DNA from: Ulva prolifera
Lineage: Eukaryota; Chlorophyta; Ulvophyceae; Ulvales; Ulvaceae
DNA length: 64,000 nucleotides
Reading direction: 5' to 3'
Assembly: GCA_023078555.1 (NCBI GenBank)
Contig: CM041196.1
Location: forward strand, 11,798,985-11,862,984
Shown here: positions 33,201-42,991 of the stretch, one piece after another
How positions within the stretch are numbered: position 1 is the first letter of the stretch
Layout of the letters: the number at the start of each line of letters is the position of its first letter
The notes under the pieces: model-generated
Told to the model about the DNA's origin: nothing
The model's input: the letters and a program-made list of their open reading frames with translations, nothing else
The model's database searches: none
Translations under genes and position numbers: made by a program

Positions 33201-34886
33201 GCAGCACCGCGAAAGCAGCAAGCAGCGCAAGAGCACAACCACCGACCAAGGCTTGGCTGTGAGTGCACATGTGTATATCTGCGAGCCCACCGCGGCAGGT
33301 CCACAGCACTCGTGCTAGTGCATGCAAACATGAACACATTGAAATGTACTCGTGTGCTAGTGCACTAGCACATGATTGTTCATGTTGTCATGGAGCCAGC
33401 CACAGCTGGCCAGCCATAGATCAACACGTATTAACAGTCCGTATTAACAATCCAATGCCATTCTACAGCTAGCTGCTAGCAGCACTGCACTAAAGCCGCA
33501 ATTGGATCCAAGTTGGCAAAAACTCCATCTAGATCTGCATGCCCTTGTACCACAACATTCCTCTGAGCAGATGTAAGTATATCTATGTGACAGCAGGTTT
33601 GTATAATGTTGTCCAGGACACATGCCTGCAGGCCAGCCAGCACAGCTTCCCCATCCCGATGTTCCCACCCAGGGCAGAGGTGAACATGCATCCTCATCTT
33701 GCCCATCGACAATGGCAGGTGCCAGGTGCAACAGAAGGTGCCAGATGCCCCCGTGTTCATTGGATTTCACACAGTCAGATGCAGCATGCTTGCAGTCTAT
33801 TGCAACCCGGGTGCAGTTGCCTCAAGATCAGGTGGTCATTCACAGCTCCAGCTAGCTTCGGTCTCAACTAATTGCCATTATTGTGAAATGGTGGTCTCTA
33901 CAAGACCAACAGAGGTGCATGGCATAGACTGCTGTGCTGGGCAGACCTGCCTTGATGCTGTGGTATCACATTTTTCTGAAAATGTTGTTTCCTCTCCATG
34001 ATGTGTCACAAAAATAAACATTTCCTCTGCCAGCAGTGACTCGTATGGATGCTCATGATCTGTGCAAGGAATCAGCTGTCAGCTTTGTCCCTGTGGCCAC
34101 TAAGATGCTCGAATGTGACATACTACATCGTGGCCTGTCTAATGTTCTGGAGTATGTCATGGGGCGGTTGGAGAAGCGGGTAGCACTGCAGGAGCTGCAC
34201 GTGAATGCAGCACAACCAAGCGACGCCGCAGCCGTCACGTTCCACGTACCGACCAAAAGGGCACCGCAGCTGCTAGCTGTTCAACACCACCCCCAGGCAG
34301 TCACCATCACACGCCACGCACACACAAATGCACCCATGGTCACGCATGGCGGTCGTGTGCATGGCCATATGCGCCTCTGAGGCTGTCAAGTTCCTCACAG
34401 GGCTTGGCTGAATGCTGCAAGCAGGCATCTCAACATCAGACAGGCAATGCTGCAAGTAAATCAGTATGAAAGAGCTTGTCCAGCCACAGTGTCGACCGAT
34501 TGCAGCCGACTGGATTTGCCATGGCACACCTGCACACCTGAACACAGCAGACTGCGAACAACTCTATGACTCTGAATGCACTGGCCATCACCCAAGCAAT
34601 TCTTGCAACATCAACCTCAACACAAAACATGTCCACCGTTCGCACACTCCACTCCACAGGCACATTTAATCACTGCATGCAAGACAGTAGGTACATCTCC
34701 ATTGCCCTTAGTCTCGCCACCATCGTCTTTGAATCATCACTTCTGAAATAAAACATGGCACGTTGGTCCGCAACAACATGTGCCCTCTCAGAGGACATTC
34801 AGCCAACTCTGAGCTGGGCACGGCACTCCCCTCATCGGGCAGGGCCGTCCTCCCTGCTAGGCCCTCCCCTACAACTCAGAACGAAC
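30222..34886. other. Long gene-free stretch
   Basis: No gene I can support. It contains an AT-rich palindrome at 33151-33180 and a short dispersed-motif copy near 33196-33225. A plus-strand frame at 34036-34380 is protein-like for about 60 residues but has no recognisable domain. Confidence 0.4.
33151..33180. repeat. AT-rich palindrome
   Basis: The core TTTAAACGTTTAAACGTTTAA is almost self-complementary, in otherwise balanced-composition DNA. It contains overlapping GTTTAAAC and TTAATTAA octamers. Function unknown. Confidence 0.7.
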
Positions 34887-36242
34887 TCAGAACAAATCAT
34901 TCAGCATCGTCAACACCTCCGCATCCTGAGCATCCACGTCCCCGCGCGCCTGAAATTCAGCACCATGCCTCCAGGTCCGCCCCGTGCCTCGCTGCGGCAC
35001 CCTGTCAGCTACTGCGCCCCCTCTTGCTGCAACCTCATCACCTCCCCGCCACACATCCGCCCACCCCTCGTGCACATCCCGTCCGCCATCTCCACCTTCA
35101 TCCCAGGGTGCACCAGGAGGTGGCGGTGCATACGCATGGTGATCATACATGCGTGCATCCATATGGTCCCTGTGACCACGGTGTGGCGGATGCTGCACGC
35201 CGGCGGCGTCACCTGGAGTCTGCGTCGTCGCACGCCCACCTGCACCACTATTTACGGGGGCGGATGTGTCCTGATACTGGTGTCCAGGGCGCCCCCCCCT
35301 CCCAAAACTGTTATAGGCCGAGGCCGACTGGTGCGTCCCCTCTCGTGCCGCGTGCGCTCCACGGGGTCCCCCGTCTCGGTCACGCCCCCTGTCCCCACCC
35401 ACCCCGTCGCTGCGCTGCCCTGCATGCTTTACCGGACGCGAAGCGTGCCCCAGAGGCCGCCCTGCCGGATGCTGCAGCAGCGTATGTGTCTCCACTGCAC
35501 CCCGTCGCCGCTGCGGCGGCGCGTCCGCACCCCGCAGCCGCCCCGCCGCATGCATGCCATGCCCACCCTCCAGATCCCTCTCGCCGATTTCATCTGACAA
35601 TGGATACCCTCTTCCCTGTCTGCCTCCGCCAGGCGCCGCACAGGCCCGTGTGAACGGCGCCTCCCGAACCCTAGTGGAGTCCGAAGCCCCTCTACCCACC
35701 CTTGCATCCATGCATGCGCCGGTCTGCCCAGACACCCACTCCTTCAGCCGCTGCACACCCCAGCAGTCCTCGTCCGCGGCTCCCCCATCATTAGCCACAG
35801 CACCGCGCGATGGCTCCCGCAGCGCGCCGCCATGGCGGCCGCTCTGCGACTCCAGCAGGGTGTCCACCTCAGACACGAGGTCTGCGAGTGCGTCATCAAA
35901 CGCGACGAGGCGCGTCAATGGCTGCAGGGGCAGCTGCAGGGGCGGCGGCAGGCCGCCGCCGGGGCCCGGCGGGCTGTCGAAGCACGGATCGGGCGCAGCG
36001 ACCCCCGGCGCAAACACGGTCGCGGCAGACGTGCCGGAAGCCTCCGGCGGAAGCGCATGCATGCTTGGGTACGGTCCGATACTGTACTCGATGCCGCGTC
36101 CATGCGCGGCGCCCGCGTGGCCGGCAATGCGATGATAGTCGCCGGGGCGGTGCTCGGCGGCTCCCCCGGCAGAGTCGGTGGGGCCGCCTCCGGGCTGGCT
36201 GAAGTGGATGTGGACGTGCACATCCTCTGCATGCATGGTCAT
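34887..36242 (-). CDS. Long low-complexity protein exon, unknown function
   Basis: An open frame of 451 codons, far longer than chance in this window. It is rich in Gly, His, Arg, Asp and Ala, with no membrane segment or recognised domain. Two short stretches look structured: FDDALADLVSEVDTLLESQ and the extreme C-terminus DAQDAEVLTMLNDLF before the stop. It may not start at the ATG: the sequence CATGCATGCAG just inside the start matches the acceptors of distal exons elsewhere here, so the true exon could begin at about 36229 (phase 1), with earlier exons to the right, possibly those of the coiled-coil gene ending near 39.9 kb. Three shorter plus-strand frames overlap it and are taken as shadows. 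Confidence 0.5.
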   Translation of the reverse strand: MTMHAEDVHVHIHFSQPGGGPTDSAGGAAEHRPGDYHRIAGHAGAAHGRGIEYSIGPYPSMHALPPEASGTSAATVFAPGVAAPDPCFDSPPGPGGGLPPPLQLPLQPLTRLVAFDDALADLVSEVDTLLESQSGRHGGALREPSRGAVANDGGAADEDCWGVQRLKEWVSGQTGACMDARVGRGASDSTRVREAPFTRACAAPGGGRQGRGYPLSDEIGERDLEGGHGMHAAGRLRGADAPPQRRRGAVETHTLLQHPAGRPLGHASRPVKHAGQRSDGVGGDRGRDRDGGPRGAHAAREGTHQSASAYNSFGRGGRPGHQYQDTSAPVNSGAGGRATTQTPGDAAGVQHPPHRGHRDHMDARMYDHHAYAPPPPGAPWDEGGDGGRDVHEGWADVWRGGDEVAARGGAVADRVPQRGTGRTWRHGAEFQARGDVDAQDAEVLTMLNDLF

Positions 36243-36736
36243 CGTCAGGCGGCCAAACTTCAGCCGAACTCAAGGCAGAGACAAAGACGGCCTCAAGGCA
36301 CACACGGGCTGCCGATACCCGCAAGTGCACCGGATTCCACAAGTGCACCAGATTCGAGGACCGGCTACTCAGTTTGTCAGCGGGGTGTTGCCATGGAATG
36401 CCATGAAATGCCTAACAGCATGCTGAGCCGCCTGACTGTGCCCTCATGAGGCCTCACATGACACATCACTCCTGTTCGATCCATACGGTCTGCAGCAACT
36501 GGCAGCAACTGGCGGGGGGATGGGGATGCAACGAGGGCTATCCTGCACGTGTCCTGCTGGGCACCTCCCACCACACATGGGCCGACGCATTCCAGGCAGT
36601 CAGCAGGTGCATGTGCGGACTTGTTGATGCTTGCCCCTTCCTCTGGATGTATACGGAGGAGATGACGAGTGCAGTGAATAAGTGCTTTGTCTCTACATTC
36701 ACCCGCCGCGTTGGCTGGATTGCCACCCAAAGTGAC

Positions 36737-36801
36737 GTAAAGTAAATCTAGATTTACTGAGCCGTGTCCTGAAGAGGACAGTGACATCTCCACATGTGCC
36801 G
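36737..36801 (-). mobile_element. SINE 3'-end fragment
   Basis: Plus-strand sequence GTAAAGTAAATCTAGATTTA then GAGCCGTGTCCTGAAGAGGA and CACATGTGCC, matching the 3' end of the family. The rest is missing. Confidence 0.7.
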
Positions 36802-37295
36802 GCTGGACTGACACATGAGGGCTCTGCCTGAGTCGTGTGCCTGCCTGTGGTGGGCCTGGAAGTCTGCAGGAAAGCAGACTGTCCATGCCCACCACAGGCA
36901 GGCAGGCAGGCCTGACTCCAGTTCAGTCCAGTTCAGTCTGCTTTGCTGCAGACTTCCAGGCGTCCAGCCAAGGCAGTGAGAGCCCCTAACACAGGGATGC
37001 ATCAGGCATACTGCAATGATTGGTTGCACATGTGGCTGCAATCCTCTCTAGTCGATAATGTACAGTCAATCGTCTGTGGCTGCTTGTACATTGATGTTGG
37101 GCCACTGTGCAAGGTTCAGTCATTGGCAGCCGGTTGGACTCGTTACAGAATGCAACTGTATGTGGTCGGGGCTCTGGGAGGACTGGTGCATGTGGCAGCC
37201 TGAAGAGCTGCCTGCAACTCAGTGCATCGGGTGGAGTGTGGCATTCCAGTGTGATGACCGCCACACACTGGTCAGCCACAAGCAGGCCTGCTCAG

Positions 37296-37398
37296 CTGTG
37301 TGGGGTCGCCGGGCCCCATCATATGTAACGATTCTGATTATTCAGGTCTCAATTTCCGGGTGGCAGCCCTGGAACTTCTGTAAAGCGACCCAACACCG
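37296..37398 (+). mobile_element. hAT-like MITE, copy 2
   Basis: 103 bp sharing GGGCC, CATCATATG, GATTATTCAG and GGGTGGCAGCCCTGGAA with copy 1. Its ends are inverted: GTGTGGGGTCGCC at the left and GCGACCCAACAC at the right. The flanking octamers are only partly alike, so the insertion is older or the borders have drifted. Confidence 0.75.
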
Positions 37399-38534
37399 CT
37401 GTTGGGCCCTCAGCTAGGCTGTCTGCTACATTGGATTGCTGGAAGTTTGGCCGTGCAGACATCATCATGGACCACTGGCTCCCGCAAGAGGGCTAGACAG
37501 CAAGCCTGGAGCCAGTGTTGCAAGATGGTGGTCTGCACGTCCCACAGACATCAAAGTCACAAGGAACAATGGTCATTGTCTGTGGGCACCTCTCTGATGA
37601 CAGCCCGGAAAAAGCATCACATGCACCTAGATTACACAGTTTTAGCAGCTCACAAAGCAGTCCGTTGGACCCACATTACTCGTGGCAGTTTCAGCCAGTG
37701 CACGCTGGAGCCAGGTTTGGTCTGGTATCCATCAGCAGTGTAGGTGCCTGCGGGTAGGTGCCTGCTAACTGCCTCTCCGGCTATGTCCTTGTAACACATG
37801 ACGTGTTGCAGCATGTGTGGCCATCGTGCTGTGTACTCATGCAGTGCACTCACGCTCACACAGGCAGGCTGCAGCAAAGGCACGTTGCAGCACAGGTAGG
37901 CTGAAGAACAAATAGGCTGGAGGGGGTCTCTCAGCTGTACAGCTGTTATGCTCAGCCATGTGTTCGAAAGCCAGACTGATCAGAAGGTGCCCAGTCTTCA
38001 GGCCCGACCATGCAGCCACAATCGTGGTCAACCTATGCTCAGGTTGCTGCTCCTGTACAATATAGGTCGATGTGTACTACACTAGTAGCATTAGCAGGAC
38101 TGTTTGAGATGATTGAGGCCGCCCTCACAGCTGCTCAGTCAACAATTGCTCAAGCTTGCATGCACCGGGGTGTGGCATAATGGCACCAGCAGATACACAC
38201 AGGCGCCTGTGGACATTGTTTGTGTGCGACGATGGCATGATGGCATGGGTGCGATGAACCAGGTTGGTGATTGAAATTTCGCGCTGCTGCGAGAGGTGGG
38301 CGAGAGGTGGGCGGCCTGCCTCGCCGCCTAGCTTTTTTCAACACAATGGCACCCAACTGCAGAGACTTGGAAAGACTCTCGTCCAGCCGACAGAACCACC
38401 GGTGGACACACATGGCCTGTTGCAGTCTCAGGCCAGCGTATGGTGTTTCTGTGCGGAACAGGGATAGAGCTGGCTCCCTTCAGCAAATGTCACTGCCAGA
38501 GGTGCTGCCTATCTCTCGGGCTGTGTCCTTGTAC

Positions 38535-38804
38535 AGTAAAGTAAATCTGAGTTTACTGAGCCGTATCCTATTGGACTTTGACAACTTTGAACTAACGGGA
38601 CCACATACGCCGAAGGGGTAAACCACCTTGAAAACCCCTCTCGGACGACCGTACGCAACTCACAGGGCCTCCTCCTGTGCTAAGCGAGGTGGTCACGCAC
38701 GGCCGTTTCAAATTCCCAAAGCGCATGCAGAATCGGACCCACGACCTCCTGAAGCAGAGGGGGTAGCTTTTATACCGTCCTCAACCCATTGGACCACACA
38801 TGCC
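38535..38804 (-). mobile_element. tRNA-derived SINE, complete copy C
   Basis: Reverse complement begins GGTCCAATGGGTTGAGGACG (A-box region), then the hairpin CCTCTGCTTCAGGAGG and B-box-like GGGTCCGATTCT, and ends GGCTCAGTAAACTCAGATTT. It is collinear with copy B over about 270 bp. The B box here has one change (TTCGA to TCCGA). Confidence 0.85.
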
Positions 38805-39030
38805 ATGGAATCAAATTCACCACTCACATTCACCAGACTGTCTCCACGCCTGCGCACTGGCGCTGCACTATATTGCCACTGTGCTGCCGCAGCAGTCAGT
38901 TCCGCGACATGTGCACTGTATCATGCATCCCTCACACGTCGCAAACGTTGTGGACATGTCACACAATTGACAAAACTGTCACGACATGCCGCACTTCGGG
39001 CTGGTGCAGCAGGCTTGCGACCTCAGCAGC

Positions 39031-39090
39031 GCCAACCAGGACTGCGCCAACCAGGACTGCGCCAACCAGGACTGCGCCAACCAGGACTGC
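39031..39090 (+). repeat. 15-bp minisatellite, 4 exact units
   Basis: GCCAACCAGGACTGC repeated four times without change, suggesting recent expansion. Confidence 0.95.
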
Positions 39091-39876
39091 GGGGAGAGCG
39101 TTTGCGTGCATGTTGGACAACACATTCAAAACTGCAGTGAGTTTCCGATGCACAGATGCAATGCATGCAAGATGCTGTACGCAGGAAGTGTACGTCGATC
39201 CTTATATACTGGATCCAGTGGGCCAGGCATTTTGAAGTTATATACAGTGTACGTGAGGGCAGTGCCGCAGCTATATACTCAAGCAATCACAAAGTATCAT
39301 GGAGCAGCTTTCGCAGTCACAGCCCCAAACAGCCACTCGTGCAACAAACACAAACACACCAACCGAGACGTAGTGAGCCAGAGTTAGCAAAGCCACACGT
39401 GGCCGCGTGCAGTTCATAACCCCCAGGCATATACACGCCAAAGGAAAGACCGTCCTGCATCCTGTCTGAGGGTCAACGTTCACTGAATGCTGCTAGTCAT
39501 GTGAACGGCCTTACCAGTGTCGGCCTTGCCAAAGGCCTCATCAAACATCTGCGTGAGCAATCGACACCACAACCGTGGCGCTGGACCCCGTTCGGTGCCG
39601 TTCTTTCAGTGTCGAAAATGTCCTCAAAAGGAGACGGCCACACAAACCCCGCCTAGGCTGACTTTACAGTGCACCAGATCGCGATCCAGCTGAGGATCCC
39701 TGACCCTCACGTCGACCATGGCGTTCCACCGCACGCGATGCTGCAGGCAGGAGTGCACTGCCTCACGAGGCTACACATGCACAGGACGATCACGGCGACC
39801 ATGTGTCGAGCATACAGTCAGCACTGGGGCGTGGCATTGGCTACAAGGGGCAAACGTGGTATCCATCGCAACTCCC

Positions 39877-42533
39877 TTAGGTCTCCCTATGGTCATCCGG
39901 AGTTGCCGATGTCCGGTAAGCAGATGGCTGTGTAAGTCTGGATGTACTCGACCTTACTGTAACTTGCAGCCATGTGGTGCACATTTCTGCAGTGGATGCA
40001 CTGCGCACTGAAGCGTCCATACGTAAGCAGCGCTGAAGGTATGCCTCACACCACCGAATCTGTCGCGCAGTCAGCGAAAATGAGGCAGGTCTTTGGAGAT
40101 ATAACTTAGAATTATTAGGCAGAATATTGGAGGGAGGCGCACCGCCCTCTGCACCGAAGCTGACATCCGGGAGCAGCATGTCTGGCGACCGGCTGCCGCT
40201 GGGGCTGCTGTAGGGTAGCCCCACTGACACGCTCCCGCCACGGTCGGCCACGTCGTGCTCCCCCGCGCCGGAGCCGGGGCTCACCTGTGGCCACGCCGCA
40301 TCACCATCACCCCCTGGCGCTGCGGGTGCCGCTGCCGTGGGTTCCACATCAACGACGCTGCGGCGGCGCTCCAGCTCGCACGGAGCCTCCGCTGCCGCGC
40401 CGCCGCGCCAGGACCCCCCCCCGCACAGCTCGGCGCCAGACCGCTCCTCTGTTTCCACAGGCGCTGGCACATGCAGTGTTGCATGCGGTGCATGCATTGG
40501 GCCGCTCTGCGGCACACCCTCTTCGCCTGCATTGCTGCGCTGCGGGGGCGCTTCGGGTGCTGCGTCCGCCCGGCCGGGAGCGAAGTGGCCTGGGGGAAGA
40601 GAGCCATGCGAGTCAGGGACGCGCTGATGACGAACGCGGCCAGTGGTCGCCGTAGGGCTGTGCTGTTGGTTGCTGGGTTCGTCGCGGCACAAAGGTGGAC
40701 CGCCGCCGCTAGGTGCATGGGAGGCTTGCCACGTGTTGGGTAGCTCTTCGTTTGCGGTGTCTACAGTGGCTGCGGCGGCATCAGCGTTGTCCGTCTGCAC
40801 CGCAGTAGCGCTGGGCACATGCAGTGGGTCACTGGCGGGTGCCATGCATGGCTCTGGGTCCGGCGCCCAACAGTGGCCAGATGAAGGCTGCGCGCATGGT
40901 GGGGACGGCTGATGCAGAGTGGAAGTCGTCTGGTGGGGTTCGTGAGCTGTGGGCAGTGGAGTGAGAGGTTTGCGGGTGGGGGCTGCGAGAACGTGTGGGG
41001 CCGTGGCGAGCTGACGCGGACTCGGGGGGTTGGCGCTGGGCTGCAGGGAGGCACGCACAGGCTGGGGCATTTGCACACGGGCCGAGGCGAGTCCGGTGGA
41101 GCGAGGCTTGACGGTAGGTGCTGCGGCCTGGGAGCGTGGAGTCCCTTTCGGGCTTTGCGGCGCCGACTCTGGACCCTTGAGCGGCTGCTTCTGTGGCGTC
41201 GCGGTGAGCGAGCCGTGGTCAGAGCGCGGAGACCGTGGACTGCTGCGGAGGGTGGGCTTCGGGGATTTGGAACGGCGAGTGCGTTTTGGGCGCGGCTGCA
41301 AGGTGGACGCACGTGACTGGGGGCTGCTGGGGGGGGACTGTGCTGTGGCGCCTGTAGCCATCTCCGCAGAAGGCTTTGAAGGTGCGTCCTGTAACACTAT
41401 CTCACGTGACGAGGGAGGCGGAGTGATCGTCGATGCTCCTTCACATCATCGTCTGAGGTGCTGCGGAACATGGAGCTTGATGTCGCGACAGTCGTGTTGT
41501 AGGAGTGGATGGGACTGGCCATGGCCAGGTGCAGGATCCTGGTTTTTTATATCATGTAAGCACACCAAAGCGTTCCAGAATTGGCATACTTTGGCGACTA
41601 CAACATTTTCATGGTGCACGCAAGCAGCAACCAGTGCACCTTTCTACCTTAGATAGTACACGCAAGCAGCCTGCGCAGCAAGCGTGTACAGTGACACAAA
41701 TGCTCGCACAGCAGTGCCGAGTGTGCTGGCTGCAGCTTGCGTGTGACTTTAATGCATGCCGAAGATGTGCGACCTGAAATATGAAGGCAGATTGGCAGTA
41801 GCACGTGCAAGTGGCAGTGATAATGTGTGTAGGAGCACCTGTGGCATGCAATCCTGCTGATTGCATGGGTTGCCTGCTTCCTGGTCTGCAGCTGCTTTAC
41901 TTCCATTGCCGACTACAATGTTCTCCGGTACAGCAGTTTCGCCTGGATCTGTGCTGTTTGTTGGGACTGCGTACTGCTGTGTGGCAGTGGCACACGCGTC
42001 AGGCTTGTGATCCCCGCTGGATACCCCCATCGCAAAGCATGCAGCTATGAAACATTGTATTTCTTCGTTGGTTGGCGTGCATGACGGCGCCCCGGCTTGC
42101 GTTGGTCGCGATGCTGCCGTCTGGTATCGTCGTAACAGCTGCACAGCATAGCCAAGCTGATGCCGAAGCAGTGCGCTGTCCGGCGCAGCAGCCGCTGGAC
42201 CACTTGCACCCGCATCATTCTTCTCAAGCTCCTTCACTCGTGACCCCAGCTGAACAACCTGAACAACGCCGGCAACGTCAACCAAAGGCAGGCCAACTGC
42301 ATCCAGCACGTTGAAAGCATCTGCATCTGTACCTGCTGGATCAAATTGGCCACTTTACGTTTATCCTCTTCCCGCAATTCATGAAGCGTAGCCCCTTCCC
42401 CGACCGCGCAATTTGTTGTGGGGTCAATGGTGGCATACTTTGGTGCTTTATGAACGTCCTGGCCGTTTGTCGGCGTTCGGCTCGACGTCGACGCAACTTG
42501 CCGTGGTTTAGATCGACTCTTTGCAGCTGGCAT
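39877..42533 (-). CDS. Coiled-coil protein with hinderin-like motif and long disordered C-terminus
   Basis: Predicted exons: 42533-42333 (67 aa), 42249-42025 (75 aa) and 41388 onward, open to a stop at 39877 (503 aa), phase 0 throughout. The exon 1-2 junction reads LREEDKRKVANLIQQ/LGSRVKELEKND, an amphipathic helix that resembles, from memory, the EDKRRIANLI coiled-coil region of vertebrate hinderin (KIAA1328); the later VQLLRRYQ also fits. Exon 3 is a Pro/Ser/Ala/Gln-rich disordered region ending in a more ordered patch (ARQIRWCEAYLQRCLRM). The 3' end is uncertain: donors at 39957 (GTAAGG) or near 40.04 kb (GTATGG) would skip the terminal stretch and lead to further exons. The start could also be the upstream in-frame ATG at 42617. 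If the hinderin link holds, a cilium or centrosome role is conceivable; this is speculative. Confidence 0.5.
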
Positions 42534-42991
42534 GCTGATGATCCACGCATCTAATCCGCAGACTGCGCTAGGAACATAATCAACAATGGCACGTCTCCAG
42601 GATGGAAGCGATTGCACAGATCAAAGATGAGCTGGACGAAAGTTAGCCCGTCACATTTTGCAAGACCATGAGTGCCTTCTGCTGGGGAGCTGCGGAGGGG
42701 CGAGTTTCTTCGAAAGGCTTTGGCCAGTGAGCCTTGGCCGGGGCACGCGATGGCACACATGCATGGCAGAGCGTAGCCAATTGTTGCAGCACTGTGATCC
42801 AGCATGCTCACGCCAGTAAAGGCATGAACTGACATCATGGATCAGCATGCTTTCCGCTTGATCGACGAACGCTATACGTCCGGACGTTCCAAACTTTGAA
42901 CAGTGACCATATAGTAACAGCCATAACTAAACTTGTAGATCTGCGCGTTCTTTTTCCTCCGAAAGAAGGCCGAAGAGCTGAATTGTGAATA
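42534..42991. promoter_or_regulatory. Compact divergent promoter between coiled-coil and PPR genes
   Basis: Only 458 bp separate the two predicted start codons, which face apart. No other feature is visible, so this interval probably serves both genes. Confidence 0.4.

Larger units (their letters stand above)
36243..39876. other. Repeat-rich gene-free stretch
   Basis: Holds a SINE fragment, a hAT-like MITE, a complete SINE, two short dispersed-motif copies and a 15-bp minisatellite. It could be one large intron if the exons on either side belong to the same minus-strand gene. Confidence 0.5.

Noticed and set aside
34036-34380. 114-codon plus-strand frame starting MTRMDAHDLCKESAV
   Set aside because: The first half reads like protein, but there is no recognisable domain and no splice partner; possibly a decayed element.
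34755-35653. Two long plus-strand frames (280 and 296 codons)
   Set aside because: They lie opposite the longer 451-codon minus-strand frame in GC-rich DNA; their Pro/His/Arg-rich translations are typical mirror frames.
40255-41656. Several plus-strand frames of 90-208 codons
   Set aside because: Shadows of the disordered exon of the minus-strand coiled-coil gene; no splice or domain support.
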